A stretch of DNA of 51,448 bases from Spirochaetota bacterium. GTDB taxonomy: Bacteria > Spirochaetota > UBA4802 > JAGODF01. The stretch is from assembly GCA_029573825.1 (NCBI GenBank), contig JAKQCH010000420.1:1-51448 (forward strand), written 5' to 3'. Both the position numbers and the translations under genes were made by a program. The notes under the pieces were generated by a model. That model made no database searches and had not been told where the DNA came from. It saw only the letters and a list, made by a program, of their open reading frames with translations. Every line of letters starts with the position of its first letter. Position 1 is the stretch's first letter. Of this stretch, positions 43,414 through 51,157 are shown in pieces.

Positions 43414-44553
43414 ATGAAAACAAAAATTACCGATCTTTTTAAAATTAAATATCCGATCATCCTTCCCGGCATGAGCTGGATCAGTGTTCCGGAACTGGTT
43501 GCGGCGGTGTCAAATGCAGGGGGGCTTGGATATCTTGCGACAGGACCTCTTACTCCGGAAATGACCCGTGAATCAATCAGGAGAATCCGTCAGCTAACCG
43601 ACAAACCATTCGGCGCAGGCTGTACCCTTCTGATGCCGGGGGCACGGGAAAACGCCGAGGTTCTCATTGAGGAAAAAGTCCCTGTTATTAATATCTCACT
43701 GGGACGGGGCGAAGATATTATCGAGCGTGTGCATCAATACGGTGGAAAAGTAATATCAACTGTTACCACGGAGAAACACGCCCTTGCGGCGGAAAAAGCA
43801 GGGGCGGATGCGCTCCAGGTGACAGGACACGAAGCTGCCGCCCATGGTGGACTTGCCACGACGATGGTCCTTGTTCCTGCGATTGTTGACGCGGTGAGCA
43901 TTCCTGTTGTTGCTATCGGCGGATTCGCTGACGGAAGGGGCCTTGCGGCAGCCCTTGCCCTGGGAGCGGAAGGTATAGGTATGGGTACCCGTCTCTCAAT
44001 GACAAAGGAAAGCCCGGTTCATCAGGACACAATTCAGAAACAGCTTGAGTCTGGAATTCTGGATACCCTTTATTCAAACCGGTTTGACGGGCTGAACTGC
44101 CGTGTACTCAAGACTCCTGCGGCGTCAAGGGCGATAAGACGCGGTATGAGCCTCCCGAGGGCAATCATTGCGGGTCCGCGAATTGCCCGTGAAATGAATC
44201 TTCCATTCTTTAAGCTGATGCTGGGCATGATAGCCCAGGGACCAAAGACCATGATGACCCTTGCTCACATGGCAACAGCATTCGATAAAATTCAGGCGGC
44301 AACCGAGGGTGATCTGAAGAATGGCGTGCAGCTGATCGGTCAGTGCCAGGGTATTATTCATGATGTGCCTTCGGTTGAAGAAGTGATAAAACGCACGGTG
44401 GATGAAGCGCTGAAAATTCAGAAGGCAATGGGCGTTAAGCTTGAGGGAAAAACCGGGGGAACATCAAAGCCCGCAGCAGCGAAGAAAGCCGCACCAAAAG
44501 CGAAGGCTGCCCCCAAAGCAAAAGCCAAAAAAGCGGTTTCTAAAAAGAAATAA
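43414..44553 (+). CDS. Nitronate monooxygenase/FabK-family flavoenzyme 3 with H1-like tail
   Basis: This 379-residue paralogue is very close to paralogue 1 at the N terminus (MKTKITDLFKIKYPIILPGM) and has VTGHEAAAHGGLATTMVLVP and PVVAIGGFADGRGLAAALAL. After the normal end near residue 345 comes a tail rich in Lys, Ala and Pro (SKPAAAKKAAPKAKAAPKAK, then AKKAVSKKK), absent in paralogues 1 and 2. A similar tail ends the hydrolase at 22422. AGGAG precedes the ATG. A strong terminator follows. Confidence 0.88.
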   Translation: MKTKITDLFKIKYPIILPGMSWISVPELVAAVSNAGGLGYLATGPLTPEMTRESIRRIRQLTDKPFGAGCTLLMPGARENAEVLIEEKVPVINISLGRGEDIIERVHQYGGKVISTVTTEKHALAAEKAGADALQVTGHEAAAHGGLATTMVLVPAIVDAVSIPVVAIGGFADGRGLAAALALGAEGIGMGTRLSMTKESPVHQDTIQKQLESGILDTLYSNRFDGLNCRVLKTPAASRAIRRGMSLPRAIIAGPRIAREMNLPFFKLMLGMIAQGPKTMMTLAHMATAFDKIQAATEGDLKNGVQLIGQCQGIIHDVPSVEEVIKRTVDEALKIQKAMGVKLEGKTGGTSKPAAAKKAAPKAKAAPKAKAKKAVSKKK

Positions 44554-44582
44554 ACATTATTAAGCCGCACAGCAATCAAAGG

Positions 44583-44620
44583 GGGCTGACCTTTCAATGA
44601 CGGGTCAGCCCTCTTTTTTT
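44583..44620 (+). terminator. Rho-independent terminator after paralogue 3
   Basis: GGGCTGAC (44583-44590) pairs with GTCAGCCC (44604-44611), followed by TCTTTTTTT. It sits between convergent genes, with the T-run on the plus side. Confidence 0.88.
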
Positions 44621-44630
44621 ATCATGCAGA

Positions 44631-45389
44631 TTATTTACCCTGCTGAAAGAGTGTCATACCCAGCATTACCTGATTGCGGTCCTCCATGTTCAGTGCCGCC
44701 TCCAGGCCCCCGGCATCAATATTGATGTTTATCGCTTCTTTTGTAAGGCGGAGTCCAAAGTGATTTTTTGACATGAGAATGGCGGCGTATTCCTTTGCGG
44801 TGTCCAGAAGCTTTTCCCGGTCAACCATCTTGCTTACGAGACCGAGGTTTACAGCCTCTTCGGAGGACATAAATTGCCCGGTGTACATGAATTCATACGC
44901 CCTTCCTGATCCGATCATGCGCGGAAGAAAATAGCTGCATGACATGTCGGCGCCGCCAAGGCCGATATTGATGTAGGCGGCGCAGAAACGGGCATCAGGT
45001 GAGATTACCCGTATGTCGGAAGCGAGAACGAAGCTGAATCCCTGGCCAGCTGCGGCGCCATGGACCGCGGTGATAATAGGCTGCGGCGCCCGGCGCATCG
45101 CAAGATTGATCCTGGCAAGGCGGGCCTGGAAGCGATAAAATTCCTGGGTGTTCATTTTAGGGGCCATTTCCATGGTCTCTTTCATGTCAAGACCGGCGCA
45201 GAAACCTTTGTCGCCATTTCCCTTCAGTATGATGACCTTTGTATCGAGATCATAAAGCCGTTCTCTCCAGAACTCGTCCAGTTCCTCCATCATCTTGTGG
45301 CTTACGGCGTTGTATACGTCAGGCCGGTTAAGGGAGAGAAGCCCGACGCCCTTTTCAATTACTTCATATTCGATTGTAGTATAGCTCAT
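44631..45389 (-). CDS. Enoyl-CoA hydratase/isomerase family protein (crotonase fold)
   Basis: This 252-residue protein has the crotonase oxyanion-hole sequence KGFCAGLDM and the helix HGAAAGQGFSFVLASDIRV. At the positions of the two usual catalytic Glu (in ELA and PEV motifs) it has FSFVLA and AYINIGLGG, so neither Glu is present. It is therefore probably an isomerase, hydrolase or other crotonase-family enzyme and not a classical hydratase. The later SYFLPRMIG loop and GQFMSSEEAVNLGLVSKMV are family-typical. It has its own promoter and diverges from the TetR gene. Confidence 0.82.
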   Translation of the reverse strand: MSYTTIEYEVIEKGVGLLSLNRPDVYNAVSHKMMEELDEFWRERLYDLDTKVIILKGNGDKGFCAGLDMKETMEMAPKMNTQEFYRFQARLARINLAMRRAPQPIITAVHGAAAGQGFSFVLASDIRVISPDARFCAAYINIGLGGADMSCSYFLPRMIGSGRAYEFMYTGQFMSSEEAVNLGLVSKMVDREKLLDTAKEYAAILMSKNHFGLRLTKEAININIDAGGLEAALNMEDRNQVMLGMTLFQQGK

Positions 45390-45423
45390 AGTGCACCTTC
45401 TTTATAATGATAGGATTACTCAC

Positions 45424-45451
45424 AGTATCTGCCGGTTTTGCCGGGTGTCAA
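45424..45451 (-). promoter_or_regulatory. Promoter of the crotonase gene
   Basis: On the minus strand TTGACA (45451-45446), 16 bases, then GATACT (45429-45424) form a plausible sigma-70 promoter about 35 bases before the ATG. The spacer carries a CCGG-AAAA-type inverted repeat (CCGGC/AACCGG-like). Confidence 0.5.
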
Positions 45452-45539
45452 CAGGAATTAATTGTTTTTGCCGACGGCGATGTGCGTTTTCCTGCGGGTC
45501 ACATAAAGTACAGCAACAGGCAAAAATGATATTTTATGG

Positions 45540-45580
45540 TTGACAAAAATAAAGAATGAAACATAACAGTGTTATGTTTC
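45540..45580 (+). promoter_or_regulatory. TetR operator over the tetR-fadH promoter
   Basis: GAAACATAAC (45558-45567), spacer AGT, and GTTATGTTTC (45571-45580) form a perfect 23-bp palindrome. TTGACA at 45540-45545 with CATAAC at 45562-45567 (16-base spacer) gives a promoter whose -10 lies inside the palindrome. A repressor bound there would block transcription. The palindrome lies between the TetR gene and the divergent crotonase gene. Confidence 0.75.
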
Positions 45581-45622
45581 GGGCTTCAGGCGGGGCACCG
45601 GGAAAAACAGGGGGAGAAGGAC

Positions 45623-46219
45623 TTGGAGAGAAAAAACAGCCGTACGCATATTCTGAATGTCGCACGGAAACTGTTTTTAAAGCAGGGTTATAATGGCGTG
45701 TCCCTGCGGGAGATCGCTGCGGCAGCAGACCTTACGACAGGAGCGGTGTATCATCATTTTAAAAATAAAAAAGAAATATATAATGCAATATGTTTTGAGG
45801 CGGGGGACATGCTCGTTTCACTGTTCCATGAAAGTGAGATACACCAAGACACCCCCAGCAAAAAGCTCATATCGATATACGATTCCTTTATAAGTTTTTT
45901 TTACCGGCACCGGGACTATTACAATATACTCATGGAATACAAGGCAGAGTACAGCGGCGGGAAGGGTGACAACGAAGATATAATCAAAAAAATGGCGGAA
46001 GTTGCCGGTGTCGTGGAGCCTCCGATTCTGCAGGGTATCGATGAAGGTATCTTCAGGACTATCGATCCGAAACTGCTCGCGATGTTTCTGGCCGCGGTTT
46101 CGGAGGGGATGCTGCAGTATAAGAAAATCGGACTGTTCGATTATATGGGGATATCAGACAGCGATTTTCGAAGCTTTATGTATGAACTGGTGGGGAGAGG
46201 AATTCGCAGCGATTCGTGA
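45623..46219 (+). CDS. TetR-family transcriptional regulator
   Basis: This 198-residue repressor has an N-terminal TetR HTH: THILNVARKLFLKQGYNGVS, then LREIAAAADLTTGAVYHHFKNKKEIY, followed by an all-helical ligand domain. The TTG at 45623 is preferred because GGAG at about 45613-45616 lies six bases before it. An in-frame GTG at 45569 would lie inside the operator palindrome. The HTH and the operator suggest autoregulation. The FadH-like gene starts 25 bases after its stop, forming an operon. Confidence 0.9.
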   Translation: MERKNSRTHILNVARKLFLKQGYNGVSLREIAAAADLTTGAVYHHFKNKKEIYNAICFEAGDMLVSLFHESEIHQDTPSKKLISIYDSFISFFYRHRDYYNILMEYKAEYSGGKGDNEDIIKKMAEVAGVVEPPILQGIDEGIFRTIDPKLLAMFLAAVSEGMLQYKKIGLFDYMGISDSDFRSFMYELVGRGIRSDS

Positions 46220-46244
46220 CGAATATAATTTTGAGGAGGCCGCA

Positions 46245-48266
46245 ATGTATACGAAACTGTTCAGCCCGATTTTCATTAATACCGTTGAAGTGAGAAACCG
46301 GATCGCGTATCCTTCGATGGGGCTTTTATACTCAAATGACGGCGCTTTCAATGACAGATATTACGAGTACTTCAGGGAAAAAGCGCGGGGAGGCGCGGGA
46401 ATTGTTACTGTCGGACCTGTCGGTATTGATAAGGTGGGGGGGATGGGAGTTACGCTTTCTTTAAAGGGGGATGATACCATACCTGCATTCGCGAAATGCG
46501 CCGAAATTATAAAACAGGAGGGGGCCAGGGCATGGGTACAGCTCTTTCATGCGGGGGGATATGCGGCGTCATGGCTGATTGACGGTGAGACACCGATGGC
46601 TCCGTCATCAGTGTACAATAGCTATTCCAAGGAAACCCCGCGTGAAATGACCTCAGACGATATAGGGCAGACAATTGAAAACTTTATTCGTGGAGCTGAG
46701 CGCGTGAAGGAGGCCGGGTTTGACGGTGTGGAAATAATAGCCTCAGCGGGGTATCTTATTACACAGTTTCTTTCGCCGATCAGGAATATCCGGACTGATG
46801 AATACGGCGGCAGCTTTGAAAACAGGACACGCTTCCCCCGTGAGATTATTGAAGGGATGCGGAAACGTCTGGGGCCTGACTTCCCCGTGACCATACGCAT
46901 GGCGGGAAATGACTTTATTCCCGGCAGCAATACCGGTGTGGAAGCCCAGGACATCGCGCGGGTTTATGAAAAGGCAGGCGTTGATCTCATCAACGTCACC
47001 GGAGGATGGCATGAAGCCCGTGTGCCTCAGCTTCCCATGCGGGTGCCGATATCCGCGTATTCATATCTGGCGCTTAATGTTAAGCGGGCGGTGTCGGTGC
47101 CGGTAATGGCGTCAAACCGGATTGCCGATCCCGGCACAGCGGAGCAGATCATCAGGGACGGTGTCGCGGACATGGTGAACCTGGGGCGGGTTCTCCTCGC
47201 TGACCCCCAATGGCCCCTGAAGGCGAAAGAGGGCCGGGCACGTGAGATCAGGCCCTGTGTTGCCTGCAACCAGGGATGTACTGATACAATTTTCAGCGGT
47301 CAGCCGGTTTTCTGCATCGTCAACCCCCGGGCAGGGTATGAAGGAGTCCGCGTCATTGAGAAAACGGCTTCGCCGAAAAACATTATGGTAGTGGGTGCCG
47401 GTCCCGGGGGCCTTGAGGCCGCAGTGCGGGCCGCTGAAGCCGGGCATAATGTTTCCATCTATGAAAAGGGGCCGGATATCGGCGGGCAGCTCTGGATAGC
47501 GGGAGTGCCTCCCCACAAGAAGGACATCCATGAGATACTGCGGTATTACCGGTCGATGATAAACCGCCCGAATATCAACTGCCTTCTTAACACCACAGTG
47601 TCAATTGACATGATTAAGGATCTGCATCCGGACTATGTGATTCTCGCGGAGGGAGCCGCGGCGGCGATGCCTCATGTCGACGGGATTGATGACGAACATG
47701 TCGTGTCTGCATGGGATGTTCTGAAAAATGATCCTCCCCTGGGAAGGAAGATTGCGGTTATTGGCGGCGGGGCCGTGGGGCTTGAGACAGCGCATTTTCT
47801 CGCTGCAAAGGGGACGATATCTCCCGAAACCCTTCACTTCCTGTTTGTCTATAACGGAGAGAGTATTGAACGGCTGAAGGAGCTCACTACGAAAGGAGTG
47901 AAAGATGTCACGGTGTTTGAAATGCTTCCAAAGACTGGTGCCGACGTGGGGAAATCGACCCGGTGGGTCCTTACGGGCGACATTGAGCGGCTGGGAGTGA
48001 AAGTAATAATCGGAGCGAAGGTCTTGTCTGTTGGGAAATGTACCGTGGCGTACGAGAAGGGGGGTATCAGGGGGGAAGAAAAATTTGATGATGTGGTAAT
48101 CGCGGTGGGTTCAGTTTCAGAGCGGACCCTGGCGGATCAGATCGCAGCAACGGGAATTCCCTTCTATGTAGTGGGCGATGGGAAGCGTCCCGCCAGATTG
48201 AATGATGCGATACATGAGGCGTTTCTGGCGGTTCTGGATATCCAGAACAATATCAAAGAAAGGTGA
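46245..48266 (+). CDS. NADH:flavin oxidoreductase/2,4-dienoyl-CoA reductase (FadH-type)
   Basis: This 673-residue enzyme has an N-terminal Old Yellow Enzyme TIM barrel (LFSPIFINTVEVRNRIAYPS, QLFHAGGYA and DGVEIIASAGYLITQFLSP). An Fe-S motif follows: PCVACNQGCTDTIFSGQPVFC, with C-x2-C-x3-C then C about 11 on. The C-terminal NAD(P)/FAD domains have VVGAGPGGLEAAVRAAEAGH and VIGGGAVGLETAHFLA. Family members reduce 2,4-dienoyl-CoA, enones or bile-acid-like enoyl substrates; the exact substrate is unknown. GAGGAGG precedes ATG 46245; an earlier start at 46002 would lie inside tetR. Its 3' end overlaps the kinase gene by 14 bases in convergent orientation. Confidence 0.9.
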   Translation: MYTKLFSPIFINTVEVRNRIAYPSMGLLYSNDGAFNDRYYEYFREKARGGAGIVTVGPVGIDKVGGMGVTLSLKGDDTIPAFAKCAEIIKQEGARAWVQLFHAGGYAASWLIDGETPMAPSSVYNSYSKETPREMTSDDIGQTIENFIRGAERVKEAGFDGVEIIASAGYLITQFLSPIRNIRTDEYGGSFENRTRFPREIIEGMRKRLGPDFPVTIRMAGNDFIPGSNTGVEAQDIARVYEKAGVDLINVTGGWHEARVPQLPMRVPISAYSYLALNVKRAVSVPVMASNRIADPGTAEQIIRDGVADMVNLGRVLLADPQWPLKAKEGRAREIRPCVACNQGCTDTIFSGQPVFCIVNPRAGYEGVRVIEKTASPKNIMVVGAGPGGLEAAVRAAEAGHNVSIYEKGPDIGGQLWIAGVPPHKKDIHEILRYYRSMINRPNINCLLNTTVSIDMIKDLHPDYVILAEGAAAAMPHVDGIDDEHVVSAWDVLKNDPPLGRKIAVIGGGAVGLETAHFLAAKGTISPETLHFLFVYNGESIERLKELTTKGVKDVTVFEMLPKTGADVGKSTRWVLTGDIERLGVKVIIGAKVLSVGKCTVAYEKGGIRGEEKFDDVVIAVGSVSERTLADQIAATGIPFYVVGDGKRPARLNDAIHEAFLAVLDIQNNIKER

Positions 48267-49635
48267 TAGTAAACTCTGTGCTGTTGTGTGCGGTGAGTTC
48301 CAGATGTCCCCGGAGGTCCATGACGAGGAGGCGGACAAGCTGGAGCCCCATTGTCATGGGTTTGCTGATGTTGACGGTATCCGGCATGCCGCACCCATTG
48401 TCCCCGATGATAAGGGAGTAGTGGCCGTCATTCTGCGCTCTGAAAAATTTGATAAATATCATGTTGCCGGCATTGCTGCTGAAGGCGTGTTTGAACGAAT
48501 TCGTTACCAGTTCATTAATTATCAGGCCGCATGAACGTGATTGTTTCATGTCAAGAAATGCCTCCTCAACGGTCATGTCCAGCTGTACCGTAAGGCCCTT
48601 CTCCCGGTATGCAGAGAAGAGGTTGTCGAGGATGCATTGTATATAGTCCCTGAAATATATCCGCCCTGACTCTTTTGAGCTGTAGAGCATCTGGTGGACC
48701 ATCGATATTGACTGTATGCGGTTGCTGCATTCCTTGAAAAGGTCCTGGATGTTTTTATCCTTAATGTTCCGTGACTGCAGAAAGAGCAGGTTTGAAATGA
48801 TCTGAAGATCATTTTTTACATGATGTGTGGTTTCACGGAACAGCGTCTCTTTCTCGCGGAGCGCTGACGCTATTTCTTTTTCCCTGTTTTTTTTTTCAGT
48901 TATATCCCTGATGAAGCATGCGGTCATGTTGTACGGCGAGTCCGTCAGCTGGAAAAGGCACAGATTGAGGGAGACAGATGCCCCGCTCTTCCCGATTCCC
49001 TGTATTTCCCGTTCAGCGGGTACTTTCTCTGTTGTGTCGTACGCAGAGAAATAATCAAGGACCTGCTGTACTGCAAGTTTTGATGAGAGTTCCATGAAGA
49101 ACGTGCATGGCTTTCTGAAGGCGTCGTATTCGTCAAAACCAAGAAGATATTTCATCTCCTTATTCCAGAAGATAATATTGGCATCAGCATCAATGAGAAT
49201 AATGCCGTAGGGAATTGAATCTGCCACGAGACGAAACCGTTCAATGATACTGTCAGGTTTTTCCGGGAGGAATTTTCTTTCAATCGCAATTTCAATGGCA
49301 GCTTTAATTTCGTCGATGTGGAACGGTTTCAGAATATAACCGGCGGGGTTGAGCTTCTTCGCGCGTTCGATGTATTTGTCATCACCATAGGCAGTGATGA
49401 AAATTACCGGGATTTCCAGTTCGTTGATAATTATTTCCGAAGCGGCAATTCCATCGAATTCTCCCGGCATCACAATGTCCATGAGGATCACATCGGGAAG
49501 GACATGTTTTGCCATCAGGACGCTTTCCTCACCCGATGACGCACGGCCCACAACATTGTAACCCATCAGCGTGAGACGCTCTTCGAGTTGTGTTGATATA
49601 AGGGCCTCATCATCGACAACCATAATGTTTTTCAT
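48253..49635 (-). CDS. Receiver-PAS-HisKA_2 histidine kinase
   Basis: This 460-residue soluble protein has a response-regulator receiver domain first (MKNIMVVDDEALISTQLEER, phospho-Asp in VILMDIVMPG, then ITAYGDD and YILKPFH). A PAS domain spans about residues 130-255. The C-terminal HisKA_2 domain (RETTHHVKNDLQIISNLL, phospho-His) and HATPase (NELVTNSFKHAF, GDNGCGMPD) follow. A receiver at the N terminus of a HisKA_2 kinase is a common layout for two-component input relays. It lies downstream of a membrane HisKA_2 kinase on the same strand (145-base gap). No separate output regulator is adjacent. Confidence 0.92.
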   Translation of the reverse strand: MKNIMVVDDEALISTQLEERLTLMGYNVVGRASSGEESVLMAKHVLPDVILMDIVMPGEFDGIAASEIIINELEIPVIFITAYGDDKYIERAKKLNPAGYILKPFHIDEIKAAIEIAIERKFLPEKPDSIIERFRLVADSIPYGIILIDADANIIFWNKEMKYLLGFDEYDAFRKPCTFFMELSSKLAVQQVLDYFSAYDTTEKVPAEREIQGIGKSGASVSLNLCLFQLTDSPYNMTACFIRDITEKKNREKEIASALREKETLFRETTHHVKNDLQIISNLLFLQSRNIKDKNIQDLFKECSNRIQSISMVHQMLYSSKESGRIYFRDYIQCILDNLFSAYREKGLTVQLDMTVEEAFLDMKQSRSCGLIINELVTNSFKHAFSSNAGNMIFIKFFRAQNDGHYSLIIGDNGCGMPDTVNISKPMTMGLQLVRLLVMDLRGHLELTAHNSTEFTITFL

Positions 49636-49780
49636 CTATTTCTCCCGGATTTTTTTATAGGGATGCGTGTTGTGAGTAGAGTTAATATAATTGAATACAA
49701 TACGGTATAAATATATCAATAAATTTTTTACAAATGATTCGTAAAAAAACTGCAGATTGATCTCAACCCGGCAAAATCTG

Positions 49781-51112
49781 CTACACAGGGAAGTCGCTGT
49801 GCGGACAGCTGAATTGTATGACTATTTCCGTGCCGTTAATATTTTGTATGGAGAATGATCCCTTGAGCTGGTCATGGACAATTGTCCGCATAAGCTTTAA
49901 ACCGATGCTCGAGGTTGTGTCTGAGTCGATTTTTTTCGGGAATCCTATTCCGTTATCACGGACGGAAAGGATAATTTTTCCCTCTGGATTTAATGATGAA
50001 CATATCCATATAACGCACATTCTATCTTTCCCGATGCCGGTGAATGCATGGCGTGTCGCATTTGAAAGGGCCTCATTGATGACAAGGCAGACCGGAATCG
50101 CGGTATTGATAGGAATAAATATATCGGGGCAGTCAATATGAATACAAATATTTTCCGTGTTGTAAAGCCGGCCAAGGTGCTGAATTATTTCACGAAAGCA
50201 TTCGCCGATATTGATTGAATCAAAACGCTCATGTTTATAGAGATGTGTGTGGAGCAGGGACATGGTATAAATTTTTGATTCGAGGTCTTTCAGAAAATTA
50301 AGTGCGTCATTGTCTCTGACACGCATGGAAACCATGTCAAGGAGACTTGATATGATCTGCAGGTTGTTTTTTACCCGGTGATGTATTTCATAGAGCATGA
50401 CTTCCTTTTCTTTCAGGGCGATATGAATTTTCTGTTCGCTCAGAAATCGTTCTGTTATGTCCCGCATTATCATGAGGATATAGTTCTCATCCTTCAGGGA
50501 ATAGGCGTGGAAGCTTATTTCAACAGGAATCGCGACTCCGTTTTTCATGCGTGCCTGCATCTGGAAGATATTCAGATTTTGTGAAAGCAGTACCTCCTTG
50601 ATCTCACTGATGCTGGAAAAACTTGATCTGATGATGATGTCGTCAATTGAGAGCGACCGGATTTCATTCGCGCTGTAACCGAGAAGATCACATGCGGCGT
50701 TGTTGGCATCGATAAATGTGCCTCCAAGGGCCTCGTCTTTGACCATAAAAAGGAGAAATGACTCATTGGAGTTCGCGAATATGGAATGATATTTTTCCAG
50801 ACCTTCCTTCAGGCGTTTCTGCTCGTCGCCGATGGAGCGGGAGTGCCCTGCGATGATAAAAACAAGGGCAGAGAAAAGCACGGAACAGAAGGAAATAAAC
50901 ACGATGAATATTGTTTGTGTTGAGGATGCAGTGATTTCGGAAAATATCCCGAAGTGGAATGCTGTATTAAAAAGGATCAGGGAGATGGACCCTGCTGCGA
51001 GCAGGATCCCCGCTGAACGATATGACCGGTAACGGATGATGGGGATAGAAAATATCCCCCCTGCCGCAGTAAAAAGAACAACAGCGATATACAGGATGTC
51101 CGGCATCATCAT
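49781..51112 (-). CDS. Membrane PAS-HisKA_2 sensor histidine kinase
   Basis: This 443-residue protein has an N-terminal region with about three transmembrane helices (residues 5-85), then a short coiled linker and a PAS domain (YHSIFANSNESFLLFMV onward). HisKA_2 has LYEIHHRVKNNLQIISSLLD with the phospho-His, and HATPase contains NEALSNATRHAF and DNGIGFPKK. The membrane part suggests it senses an extracellular or membrane signal. The downstream receiver-kinase gene may accept its phosphoryl group. Confidence 0.92.
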   Translation of the reverse strand: MMMPDILYIAVVLFTAAGGIFSIPIIRYRSYRSAGILLAAGSISLILFNTAFHFGIFSEITASSTQTIFIVFISFCSVLFSALVFIIAGHSRSIGDEQKRLKEGLEKYHSIFANSNESFLLFMVKDEALGGTFIDANNAACDLLGYSANEIRSLSIDDIIIRSSFSSISEIKEVLLSQNLNIFQMQARMKNGVAIPVEISFHAYSLKDENYILMIMRDITERFLSEQKIHIALKEKEVMLYEIHHRVKNNLQIISSLLDMVSMRVRDNDALNFLKDLESKIYTMSLLHTHLYKHERFDSINIGECFREIIQHLGRLYNTENICIHIDCPDIFIPINTAIPVCLVINEALSNATRHAFTGIGKDRMCVIWICSSLNPEGKIILSVRDNGIGFPKKIDSDTTSSIGLKLMRTIVHDQLKGSFSIQNINGTEIVIQFSCPHSDFPV

Positions 51113-51157
51113 GGCGCCGGGTAGTGGTGTGGTTTGATTTCACAGTGAGACACCGTG

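Noticed and set aside
45569-45622. A GTG start at 45569 for the TetR gene
   Set aside because: It lies inside the operator palindrome; TTG 45623 has a good ribosome site.
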